DNA from: JALYGJ01 sp036558545
GTDB lineage: Bacteria; Chloroflexota; Limnocylindria; Limnocylindrales; CSP1-4
Assembly (NCBI GenBank): GCA_036558545.1
Contig: DATBFJ010000101.1
Span: forward strand, 16,473 to 80,472
DNA: 64,000 bases
Reading direction: 5' to 3'
In this document: piece by piece, positions 33,458-41,256 of the stretch
How the letters are laid out: each line of letters opens with the position of its first letter
Position numbering within the stretch: position 1 is the stretch's first letter
Notes under the pieces: model-generated
The model's database searches: none
Told to the model about the DNA's origin: nothing
The model's input: only the letters and a program-made list of their open reading frames with translations
Made by a program: the position numbers and the translations under genes

Positions 33458-33469
33458 GATTTGTTTTCG

Positions 33470-33475
33470 TAACAT
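33470..33475 (+). promoter_or_regulatory. -10 box for leaderless exonuclease gene
   Basis: TAACAT lies 8 nt upstream of the ATG at 33484, with TTGTTTTCG just before it and no Shine-Dalgarno. Confidence 0.4.
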
Positions 33476-33483
33476 GCGCGGCA

Positions 33484-34029
33484 ATGACTGAGCGGGCCGA
33501 GGCGCTTGTGAGCGTGGATATCGAAGCGTCTGGGCCCAGCCCGTCGACAGGCAGCCTGTTGTCAATCGGGGCTTGCCTGATCGAAGACCCCAGCGTCGAC
33601 TTCTACGTCGAGCTCAAGCCCAGTCTCGATGCCGATTGGGATGCGCAGGCTGAAAGCGTCCACGGACTCGCTCGCGAGCGCCTCCTGCGCGAAGGGCGAG
33701 AGCCGGCCGACGCGATGCGTCGGTTCGCCGACTGGACCGCCGAAGCCTGCGCCGGACGGGAGCCGGTGTTCGTGGGTTTCAACGCGCCCTTCGACTGGAT
33801 GTTCGTGGCCGATTACCTGTGGCGATTCGTCGGACGTAATCCATACGGGATCTCTGCGCTGGATCTCAAGTCGTATTACATGGCACGCGAAAAGGTCGCG
33901 ACTTGGGAGCGCACCCGACGCACTTACGTCGACCAGGTCCTGGGCATTGATCCCGATCACAACCACCACGCACTCGACGACGCCAAGGGTCAGGCGCGCC
34001 TGGCAAAGGTCCTGCTGATCGGCCGCTGA
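33484..34029 (+). CDS. DEDDh 3'-5' exonuclease (DnaQ-like)
   Basis: 181 residues. ExoI motif VSVDIEASGPSP (Asp, Glu), ExoII FNAPFDWMFVADYL (Asp) and ExoIII HHALDDAKGQARL (His, Asp) complete the DEDDh set. It resembles ribonuclease T/DNA polymerase III epsilon-like nucleases without a polymerase-binding tail, and could act on RNA 3' ends or in DNA repair. The start at 33484 is chosen over an upstream in-frame ATG because of the TAACAT box and because MTERAEALVSVDIE is the natural N-terminus. Confidence 0.85.
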   Translation: MTERAEALVSVDIEASGPSPSTGSLLSIGACLIEDPSVDFYVELKPSLDADWDAQAESVHGLARERLLREGREPADAMRRFADWTAEACAGREPVFVGFNAPFDWMFVADYLWRFVGRNPYGISALDLKSYYMAREKVATWERTRRTYVDQVLGIDPDHNHHALDDAKGQARLAKVLLIGR

Positions 34030-34105
34030 CGTGGCCCAAACCTCTCAGCCGCGTTGCGGAAGGGAGATGCTACATTGCAGGAACATTGCTCCCTGGGGGG
34101 TCTCA

Positions 34106-36160
34106 ATGCGTTCTCGATGGTCAAGATTCAGTAGCCGGGTCAGGGCGTATCCGCGCGCCGCGGTCCTGATCGTCGTGGTCATCGGGATCACCCTCGTCGG
34201 TAGTGCCGCGTACCTGGCGACGCGGTCGGACCAGCCATCCGCGGGCAACCTTCCAACCCAGACCTCGGCCGGACGGTGGAGCCTCGTGACGCTTGCCCAG
34301 CAAATCGATGCGGGCAATGTGACGGCCGTCACTCTCGGCACTAACGGGGCCGGCGGGCAGGTCCTCCTGGCACAGACGCCCGCGGGTGAATACGTCGCCA
34401 TTTCCGCTCCGGCGTCAGTCGCGGACGGCGCACAAGCGCTGATCAGCATGGGTTACGGCGACCTGCTGTCGCCCAATGTTCGCGAACTCGCGGACTCCAC
34501 CTCCGTCGCGGCAAGCAGCGATCCGGTCAAGTCATTCATCAACATCGGTCTACTCCTGGTCCTGGGTGTCACGTTGGCGTTCTTCCTGTGGCGGATGCGC
34601 GATCGACTGCCGATTGGCGCGCGCGGCGCTGGACGCTTCTCGACGATCATGCCGGTGCCCACCCCGACTGGCGGCGGCACGACCGCGCCCGCACCGGTCA
34701 AAACCGCGCCGCCCGTCGGCTCCTCCGGTCTTGTACATCTCGACGATGTCGCCGGCTGCGAAGAAGCCAAGCTGGAGCTCGCCGAGCCGATCGAGTTCCT
34801 GCGTCATCCCGACCGATTCCGCAGCCTGGGCGCGCGCGTGCCGCGCGGCATTCTCCTGTACGGGCCGCCGGGGACCGGCAAAACCATGCTCGCGCGCGCC
34901 GTCGCCACCGAAGCGGGCGTGCCGTTCCACCATGCCTCTGGGTCAGACTTTGTCGAAAAATATGTGGGCGTGGGCGCTCGACGTGTGCGTGATCTCTTCG
35001 CCCAGTCGCGCAAGCTGGGCAAGGGCGTCATCTTCATTGACGAGTTCGACGCGTTGGGCAAGGCCCGTGGTGGCGCAAACAGCCACGAGGAGCGGGAGCA
35101 GACGCTCAATCAGCTGCTCGTCGAGATGGACGGCTTCACGACATCCACGGAGATCGTCGTGATCGCCGCCACGAATCGACTCGACGTGCTGGACGAAGCG
35201 CTGCTACGGCCGGGCAGGTTCAACCGAAAGGTCCACGTCGGCCTGCCGGACGTGGCCGGCCGGCGCGCGATCCTCGACGTCCATGCCCGCAACAAGCCGC
35301 TTTCACCTGACGTCGACCTCGACCAGATCGCGCGCAAGACGTACGGCTTCTCCGGCGCGCAGCTCGCCGACCTGCTCAACGAGGCGGCAATCATCGCCGC
35401 ACGTCACGAGCATTCGACGATCAGCAATGAGGACATGCACGCCGGCTGGCTGAAAGTCGCCGTGGGCACGGGTCGCCGCCGCTCCATGAACGAGCGCGAT
35501 CGGGCCATCATTGCCGCCCACGAGGTTGGTCACGCGATCTGCGGCAAGGTCCACGGCGACACGCGCCGCGTAGAGGAGATCTCGCTCTTCGCCCATGGCG
35601 AAGCGCTGGGTGTCACGGTCAGTTCCCAGGAGGACAACGACCTGCCGTCAGAATCGGATCTGCGCGCGCGACTGATCGCGCTCATGGGCGGCCGGGCCGC
35701 CGAAGAGCTGCTGTTCCAGGAGGTGACGCCCGGCGCAGCGAACGACTTCGAAAAAGCCACTCAGATTGCGACGAGCATGGTCAACAGGTGGGGCATGGGC
35801 CGCGATCCGCGCGAAAGCGAGTCGCAGGGCAGAGGATCGCTCTCCTTCTTTGCCGCGAAGGCCGGCGCCACGTTGCCCTCGGAGCTGCAGGCCGCGGCGA
35901 CGCGGGCGGTCGCCGCGATCCTGGATCAGGCTTATCGCGACGCGCGCGAGACGCTCATCGAGAATCTGGCGACGTTGCGCCGCATCGGCGTCTACCTCGT
36001 GCAGCAGGAACGCATCGACGGCGACACGTTTGATGCCCTGTTCGATGGTCGCCTCGAGGTTCCCGATGCGGACTCCGAGTGGCGCCCAGCGGCCGCACGG
36101 CCGCGAGACTGGTCGTCGATTGGCGCGCTGGCCACGAGTCTGGAAACGCCGCCTCAGTAG
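34106..36160 (+). CDS. ftsH: ATP-dependent zinc metalloprotease FtsH
   Basis: 684 residues from ATG 34106, which is preceded by GGGGGG at proper spacing; an in-frame GTG at 34031 is less likely. Two membrane helices (about 16-35 and 145-165) flank an extracytoplasmic segment. The AAA domain has Walker A GPPGTGKT at about 253-260, Walker B GVIFIDEFDALG and second region IAATNRLDVLDEALLRPGRF. The zinc protease has HEVGH at about 472-476 and the third ligand Asp in GAANDFEKAT. It degrades membrane and misfolded proteins. The poorly conserved N-terminus suggests an accessory FtsH paralogue. Confidence 0.92.
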   Translation: MRSRWSRFSSRVRAYPRAAVLIVVVIGITLVGSAAYLATRSDQPSAGNLPTQTSAGRWSLVTLAQQIDAGNVTAVTLGTNGAGGQVLLAQTPAGEYVAISAPASVADGAQALISMGYGDLLSPNVRELADSTSVAASSDPVKSFINIGLLLVLGVTLAFFLWRMRDRLPIGARGAGRFSTIMPVPTPTGGGTTAPAPVKTAPPVGSSGLVHLDDVAGCEEAKLELAEPIEFLRHPDRFRSLGARVPRGILLYGPPGTGKTMLARAVATEAGVPFHHASGSDFVEKYVGVGARRVRDLFAQSRKLGKGVIFIDEFDALGKARGGANSHEEREQTLNQLLVEMDGFTTSTEIVVIAATNRLDVLDEALLRPGRFNRKVHVGLPDVAGRRAILDVHARNKPLSPDVDLDQIARKTYGFSGAQLADLLNEAAIIAARHEHSTISNEDMHAGWLKVAVGTGRRRSMNERDRAIIAAHEVGHAICGKVHGDTRRVEEISLFAHGEALGVTVSSQEDNDLPSESDLRARLIALMGGRAAEELLFQEVTPGAANDFEKATQIATSMVNRWGMGRDPRESESQGRGSLSFFAAKAGATLPSELQAAATRAVAAILDQAYRDARETLIENLATLRRIGVYLVQQERIDGDTFDALFDGRLEVPDADSEWRPAAARPRDWSSIGALATSLETPPQ

Positions 36161-36651
36161 ACGTACGGCACGAAGCGGCGCGTGTGAGCCGCATACACGA
36201 CGTAGTCCGGATACTGGGACTTGAGCCACGCCTCCTCGCGGCGCGACTTCAGGTCGAGGAAAACCGTGAAGATCACGGCCACGAGCAACGCCGGCAGTGA
36301 GTCCATTGCGCACGCCCAGCCAAAGCTGACGAGGATCAAGCCCAGGTAGATCGGGTGCCGGACATAGGCATAGACACCGTCAGTGATCAGATAGCCGTCT
36401 TCATTTGGTTTGGGATACGGACTGACGGACGTGCGCAAGCCACGGATGCCAGCGAAGACGAGTGCCGCGCCGATCGCGATCAGGATCGTGCCGACGGTGA
36501 CGGCCAACAGGAGCATCGCGCCGTCGACGTCACCGCGGCCGCGCATGCCCGCGACGAGCAGAGCGCCGATCAGCAGCAGCTGGATCCCGACCCAGCCTCC
36601 CCCACGCCGCCCGAGCGCAGGCATGTTCGATGACGTTGGCTGCTCCACCAC
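36154..36651 (-). CDS. Isoprenylcysteine methyltransferase-like membrane protein
   Basis: 165 residues from GTG 36651, or 156 from ATG 36624. There are four hydrophobic segments, and the C-terminal half carries the ICMT/PEMT-like motif DGVYAYVRHPIYLGLIL and, later, REEAWLKSQYPDYVVYAA. Such bacterial enzymes methylate lipids or small molecules using SAM at the membrane face. It starts about 4 bp after fabI, so both are probably in one transcript. The stop overlaps the convergent ftsH by 7 bases. Confidence 0.75.
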   Translation of the reverse strand: MVEQPTSSNMPALGRRGGGWVGIQLLLIGALLVAGMRGRGDVDGAMLLLAVTVGTILIAIGAALVFAGIRGLRTSVSPYPKPNEDGYLITDGVYAYVRHPIYLGLILVSFGWACAMDSLPALLVAVIFTVFLDLKSRREEAWLKSQYPDYVVYAAHTRRFVPYVY

Positions 36652-36655
36652 GCTT

Positions 36656-37471
36656 CTATGCCTCGCCCGTGGGCACTCCGAGGACGTTGAAGCCCGCGTC
36701 GACGTACAGCGTTTCGCCGGTGACGCCGGCAGAAAGGTCACTGGCCAGGAACACGGCCGTGGCACCCACGTCGTCGATGGTGACGTTGCGGCGCATCGGC
36801 GCGACGTCACGGAACTTGCCGTACATCGTTTTGAACCCGGACACGCCACTCGCGGCGAGGGTGCGAATAGGTCCGGCGCTTATGGCGTTGACGCGAATAC
36901 CGTCTGGCCCAAGATCAGCTGCCATGTAGCGCACGCTCGCTTCGAGCGCGGCCTTCGCGACACCCATGACGTTGTAGTTGGCGACTACCTTCTCCGCGCC
37001 GTAGTAGCTGAGGGTCATGATGCTGCCGCCGCCGGTCATCAACGGCGCGGCGGCGCGACCGAGCGCGACCAGCGAATACGCGCTCACATCGAGTGCGAGC
37101 GCGAAGCCGCCGCGCGACGTGTCGACAAATCGTCCGTCCAACTCCTCGCGCCTGGCGAAAGCGAGGGCATGAACCAGGATGTCCAGTCGGCCCTGCTCCC
37201 TCTGCCAGCGGGCGAACACTCGCTCGATATCGGAGTCGCTCTGAACATCGCACGGCTCGACGAATTTCGAGCTTATCGAATCCGCGAGCGGCTGAACCCG
37301 TTTCTCGATAAGCGCCTCGATCGAGCTGAAGCCGACATCGGCCCCGGCGGCGTCGAGCGCCCTCGCGATGCCCCACGCGATCGAGTGGTCATTGGCCACT
37401 CCAAAGATCAGCGCCTTGCGCCCCGTCAGCAGGCCGGCCGGAATGGCCGGAGCGTTTTCCGTCTCGTTCAC
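36656..37471 (-). CDS. fabI: Enoyl-[acyl-carrier-protein] reductase (NADH)
   Basis: 271 residues from GTG 37471. It is a short-chain dehydrogenase of the FabI class: LIFGVANDHSIAWGIARAL binds the cofactor, the catalytic Tyr and Lys lie in YYGAEKVVANYNVMGVAK, and the substrate loop has RVNAISAGPIRTLAASGV. It performs the last reduction in each cycle of type II fatty acid synthesis. It lies 25 bp downstream of glgA in the same direction, an unusual partner. The extended frame to 37717 is antisense to the glgA 3' end and is rejected. Confidence 0.92.
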   Translation of the reverse strand: MNETENAPAIPAGLLTGRKALIFGVANDHSIAWGIARALDAAGADVGFSSIEALIEKRVQPLADSISSKFVEPCDVQSDSDIERVFARWQREQGRLDILVHALAFARREELDGRFVDTSRGGFALALDVSAYSLVALGRAAAPLMTGGGSIMTLSYYGAEKVVANYNVMGVAKAALEASVRYMAADLGPDGIRVNAISAGPIRTLAASGVSGFKTMYGKFRDVAPMRRNVTIDDVGATAVFLASDLSAGVTGETLYVDAGFNVLGVPTGEA

Positions 37472-37496
37472 GGAGCGATCGTAGACGGCGGCGCAA

Positions 37497-38930
37497 TCAC
37501 CGGGCAGAGATCTCGATCGCGCGCCGATACATCGCGACGTAGTCGCGCGCTGGGCCGCGCCAGGAAAAGTCGACGGCCATGCCCAGCCGCTGGATGGCGC
37601 GGCGGCGCGGTCCATCACCCAGCGCGGCCATGGCGCGTCGCGCCGCGTCCAGCAGCGCGACCGGCTCGGCGGGGCCAAAGACGAAGCCCGTGCCATTTTC
37701 CGGGTCCGCGTCTGCATCTATGACGGTGTCGGCCAAGCCGCCGGTCGCGCGCACGACCGGCAAGGTTCCGTAGCGCAACGCGATCATCTGGCCCTGGCCG
37801 CACGGCTCAAAACGGGAGGGCATCAGGAACGCGTCCGCCCCGGCATACATGCGTCGCGCCAGGGCACGGTCAAATCGCGCCGCGACCACCAGTCTGCCGC
37901 GACCCGCCGAGGATTCGGCCAGGTCCTCGAGGTCTTCGATGAGCCGTTGATCGCCCGTGCCGAGGACGCAGATCCGAGCGCCGTCGGCGAGAAGGTCGCC
38001 CGCCGTCTCGGCGAGCAGGTCGAAGCCCTTCTGCGGATCGAGCCTGCCGATCATTGCAAACAGCGGCCCGCCCGGATCGAGCTCAAGCTCGGCGCACAGC
38101 GACGCGCGGCAGGCATCCTTGCCGGCCAGGTCGGTGGCTGAATATCGGGCGATGACCCCGGGGTCCGTGGCAGGGTTCCAGAGCTCCGTGTCGATGCCGT
38201 TGATGATCCCGATGTACCTGTCACCCAGGGACCGCAACGCGTCGTCCACGCCCGCGCCAAACTCGGGCGTCAGCGACTCGCGCGCAAAACCGGGCGAGAC
38301 GGTGTTGACCATGTCGGCCGCAACGATGCCCTCGCGCAGCAGATCGACGCCGTCAGCCTTGCCCACGCTCTCGGGCAGGTCCAGCTGACCGGCGACCTCC
38401 GTGCGCGTCACCCAGCCGTGGTATGCGAGGTTGTGGCAGCTCATGACCGTTGCCGCGCGCGACACGATCGGATCGTCCGCGTACACGAAGCGGCGCAACA
38501 GAATGGCCGGAGCGCCTTCCCAGTCGTGGACGTGGATGACGTCGTAGGGCTTTGCCTCAGCGCGCATCGCCTCGAGCGCGGCGCGGCCAAGCAACGAGAA
38601 GCGAAAGCCGTTGTCGGCAAAGTCCGCTCCGCCGCTGACGTAGTACTCCGGACGGTCGAAGCTCGGTGGATGGTCGACCAGTCGCAGCGTGTAGCCGCGG
38701 CCGGGCGCGGACCACAAGGTAACGCCCACATCGCCATGTGAGCCAAAGGGCACAGCCAGGTCAAGACGCTCGACGGGCTCCGACGGATCCAGTCCCCGGT
38801 AGCGCGGGAGATACACGTCGACTTCGTGGCCGGCCTGACCCAGCGCACGCGACAGGGCATCCACGACATCAGCGAGGCCACCGGTCTTGGCGTACGGCTC
38901 GCATTCCGAGGCAATCATGGCGACGCGCAT
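37497..38930 (-). CDS. glgA: Glycogen synthase (ADP-glucose)
   Basis: 477 residues of GT5. The N-terminal acceptor-binding motif EPYAKTGGLADV has Lys15. The C-terminal ADP-glucose site holds IGRLDPQKGFDLL and FLMPSRFEPCGQGQMIALRYG, here cited as FLMPSRFEPCGQGQM. It transfers glucose from ADP-glucose to alpha-1,4-glucan. ATG 38930 has a TAAGAT box 8 nt upstream. It is divergent from glgP across a 127-bp region with a LacI-type palindrome. Confidence 0.93.
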   Translation of the reverse strand: MRVAMIASECEPYAKTGGLADVVDALSRALGQAGHEVDVYLPRYRGLDPSEPVERLDLAVPFGSHGDVGVTLWSAPGRGYTLRLVDHPPSFDRPEYYVSGGADFADNGFRFSLLGRAALEAMRAEAKPYDVIHVHDWEGAPAILLRRFVYADDPIVSRAATVMSCHNLAYHGWVTRTEVAGQLDLPESVGKADGVDLLREGIVAADMVNTVSPGFARESLTPEFGAGVDDALRSLGDRYIGIINGIDTELWNPATDPGVIARYSATDLAGKDACRASLCAELELDPGGPLFAMIGRLDPQKGFDLLAETAGDLLADGARICVLGTGDQRLIEDLEDLAESSAGRGRLVVAARFDRALARRMYAGADAFLMPSRFEPCGQGQMIALRYGTLPVVRATGGLADTVIDADADPENGTGFVFGPAEPVALLDAARRAMAALGDGPRRRAIQRLGMAVDFSWRGPARDYVAMYRRAIEISAR

Positions 38931-38938
38931 GGGCGACG

Positions 38939-38944
38939 ATCTTA
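38939..38944 (-). promoter_or_regulatory. -10 box for leaderless glgA
   Basis: TAAGAT on the minus strand, 8 nt upstream of the glgA ATG at 38930. Confidence 0.4.
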
Positions 38945-38996
38945 GTCCGCGACCAGGCCGCCAAGCGGACCACGCCGGGCGCCCGCCGCAAATCGG

Positions 38997-39012
38997 CAGC
39001 AAACGTTTGCTG
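38997..39012. promoter_or_regulatory. LacI-family-type operator
   Basis: CAGCAAACGTTTGCTG is a perfect 16-bp palindrome with the central CG and AAACGTTT core seen in LacI/PurR-family operators. It lies between divergent glgA and glgP, about 46 bp before the glgP start and 67 bp before glgA. No LacI-family gene is in the window. Confidence 0.65.
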
Positions 39013-39057
39013 TCCGCACGTTGAACTGGGCTACGGTCGATTCGGGGAGGCTGTAGC

Positions 39058-41256
39058 ATGCCCCTCATCGTGCCTCGAAGGATCGAAATACCGACCCTGC
39101 CGGCTGCAGGTCTGCGCCTTCCTCCGCAGCTCGAAGGGCTGCAGCGACTCGCCTACAACCATTACTGGATGTGGCATCCGCGTGTGCGCGTCCTCTTCCG
39201 TCGGATCGACGTGCAGGCATGGCTGCGTTACCGCAACCCGGTGCCCGTGCTCCATCAGCAGCGGGACTGGTCGCCGGTCCTCGACGACGTCGACCTGATG
39301 GCCGAATACCAGACGCTGCTAAGCGACTTCGACAGGTACATGGAGAACGGCGCGGGCCATTGGTTTGAGCGACAGCACGGCCGCGACTTCTCCCGTCCGA
39401 TTGCCTATTTCTGCGCCGAGTACGGCCTCAACGAGTCGCTCGGGATCTACTCGGGCGGCTTGGGCGTGCTCGCCGGAGATCACTTGAAGGCAGCCTCCGA
39501 TATGGCCATCCCGCTGGTCGGGGTGGGACTCTTTTATCGCCACGGCTACTTCCGCCAGACGATCGACGCAGATGGCCACCAGGAACATGCCTACCCGGAT
39601 TACGACCCGCTCCGCCTGCCCCTGTCGCGCGTGGCCGCAACCGACGGCGGTCCGCTGACGATCGGCGTCGAGATGCCCGGTCGAACCGTCTTCTGCGCGG
39701 TGTGGCTGGGCCAGGTGGGCCGCGTGCCCTTGCTGCTGCTCGACACGGACATCCCCGACAACGACACCGCGGATCGGCCGATCACCCACATCCTGTACGT
39801 CCGCGGCCGCGAGATGCGCCTGCACCAGGAGATGGTCCTTGGCGTGGGCGGCGTCCGGGCACTGCGCGCCTTGAACATCGACCCGCAGGCGTGGCATCTG
39901 AACGAGGGCCACTCGGCGTTCATGCTCGTCGAACGAATGCGCGAGCTCACGCTCAATGGCGTGTCGATGGACGAGGCGCTCGAGCGGGTGAAGCAGAACG
40001 CGGTCTTTACGATCCACACGCCGGTCAGTGCCGGCAACGAGCGATTTGACGCGAGCCTGGTCCGCAAGCTCGCGGCGCCGCTGGCGGCAGACAGCGGCCT
40101 CGAGCTTGAGCGCGTCATCGAGCTCGCGCGCGGCACGGACAACGACCCTGAGCAGTTCGACATGACAGCCTTCTCGCTGCGCGAGACGAACGGCGCCAAT
40201 GCCGTCTCGCAGCTGCACGCGCAAACCGCGAACGCGACGTGGAACGATGTCACCGCCAAGCCCATCCTGGGCATCACCAACGGCGTTCATCCGCCGAGCT
40301 GGGTCGGCGGTCCGTTCAGGCAGCTCTACGAGTCGGTCGGTGGCGATCTCGACAACCTCGATCCACATCCGAAAACGTTCCTGGCCAAGGTCGCCAAGAT
40401 GCCCGACGAGGAGATCTGGGAGGCGCATCGACGGCAGAAGCTTGAGCTGGCCTATTTCTCGCGGCGCAGACTCCAACAGCAGTTCGCTCGCCACGGCGAG
40501 GCGCCGCTCGTCCTGGAAGAGCTGGCGGATGCGCTCGATCACGAAGTGCTGACAATCGGTTTTGCCCGGCGCTTCGCTACCTACAAGCGGGCCAACCTCA
40601 TCTTCAGTGACGAGGAGCGCCTCGCGCGCATACTGCTCGACGACGAACGCCCGGTACAGATCGTGTTCGCGGGCAAAGCCCACCCTGCCGATCGGCCGGG
40701 CCAACGCGTCATCCAGGACATCTTCGCGCGCAGCCGGTCGCCAAAATTCGCCCAGCGCGTCTTCGTCGTCGAGGACTACGACATCCGCGTCGCCCGCTAC
40801 CTGGTGCAGGGTGTCGATATCTGGCTGAACAACCCACGCCGGCCGCTCGAGGCCTCGGGCACAAGCGGCATGAAGGCCGCCATGAACGGAATCATCAACT
40901 GCTCCGTACTCGACGGCTGGTGGGACGAGGGCTACAACGGCTCCAACGGCTGGGCCATCGGCGGACGCGAGAACAATGCCGACGAGGGTGCCCAGGACTG
41001 GGCGGACGCACAGGATCTGTATCGGCTGCTCGAGAACGAGATCGTGCCGATGTACTACGAGCGCGACCGCAAGGGCTTGCCTCAGCGCTGGCTGGACATG
41101 ATGCGCAATTCCATGTCGAGCACGATCTGGCAGTTTTCGACGAGTCGGATGCTCCAGGAATACGTGGAGCAGCTCTACGTTCCGGCCGCGCAAAATGACG
41201 CGGCGCGTCCTGCCCCGGAAGCGCGCCCTCGAGCCAGGGCTTCAACTGCGGCCTGA
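39058..41256 (+). CDS. glgP: Alpha-glucan phosphorylase
   Basis: 732 residues of GT35, of the shorter TIGR02094 class. FCAEYGLNESLGIYSGGLG is the N-terminal signature. The C-terminal PLP-lysine motif GTSGMKAAMNG is at about 601-611. IGFARRFATYKRANLIF and KAHPADRPGQ are also present. It releases glucose 1-phosphate from glycogen or maltodextrins. The start follows GGGGAGG at 8-nt spacing, so it is a normal leadered gene. The GH57 gene begins on the base right after the stop. Confidence 0.93.
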   Translation: MPLIVPRRIEIPTLPAAGLRLPPQLEGLQRLAYNHYWMWHPRVRVLFRRIDVQAWLRYRNPVPVLHQQRDWSPVLDDVDLMAEYQTLLSDFDRYMENGAGHWFERQHGRDFSRPIAYFCAEYGLNESLGIYSGGLGVLAGDHLKAASDMAIPLVGVGLFYRHGYFRQTIDADGHQEHAYPDYDPLRLPLSRVAATDGGPLTIGVEMPGRTVFCAVWLGQVGRVPLLLLDTDIPDNDTADRPITHILYVRGREMRLHQEMVLGVGGVRALRALNIDPQAWHLNEGHSAFMLVERMRELTLNGVSMDEALERVKQNAVFTIHTPVSAGNERFDASLVRKLAAPLAADSGLELERVIELARGTDNDPEQFDMTAFSLRETNGANAVSQLHAQTANATWNDVTAKPILGITNGVHPPSWVGGPFRQLYESVGGDLDNLDPHPKTFLAKVAKMPDEEIWEAHRRQKLELAYFSRRRLQQQFARHGEAPLVLEELADALDHEVLTIGFARRFATYKRANLIFSDEERLARILLDDERPVQIVFAGKAHPADRPGQRVIQDIFARSRSPKFAQRVFVVEDYDIRVARYLVQGVDIWLNNPRRPLEASGTSGMKAAMNGIINCSVLDGWWDEGYNGSNGWAIGGRENNADEGAQDWADAQDLYRLLENEIVPMYYERDRKGLPQRWLDMMRNSMSSTIWQFSTSRMLQEYVEQLYVPAAQNDAARPAPEARPRARASTAA

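Larger units (their letters stand above)
33116..33483. other. 368-bp non-coding region with hairpins and DnaA-box-like sites
   Basis: No convincing protein is encoded. The first two thirds hold several short stem-loops, such as CCGAAG (33156-33161) with CTTCGG (33172-33177), and CCC-ttc-GGG near 33331. This is compatible with a terminator or a small structured RNA; I could not match it to RNase P, tmRNA, 6S or SRP RNA. The last 100 bp are richer in A+T and contain DnaA-like boxes on both strands plus the promoter of the exonuclease gene. Confidence 0.5.

Noticed and set aside
39319..41193. Very long open frame opposite glgP
   Set aside because: It is a high-GC antisense shadow of a well-supported phosphorylase. 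It has no recognisable motifs and an Arg/Val/Asp composition typical of the reverse frame.
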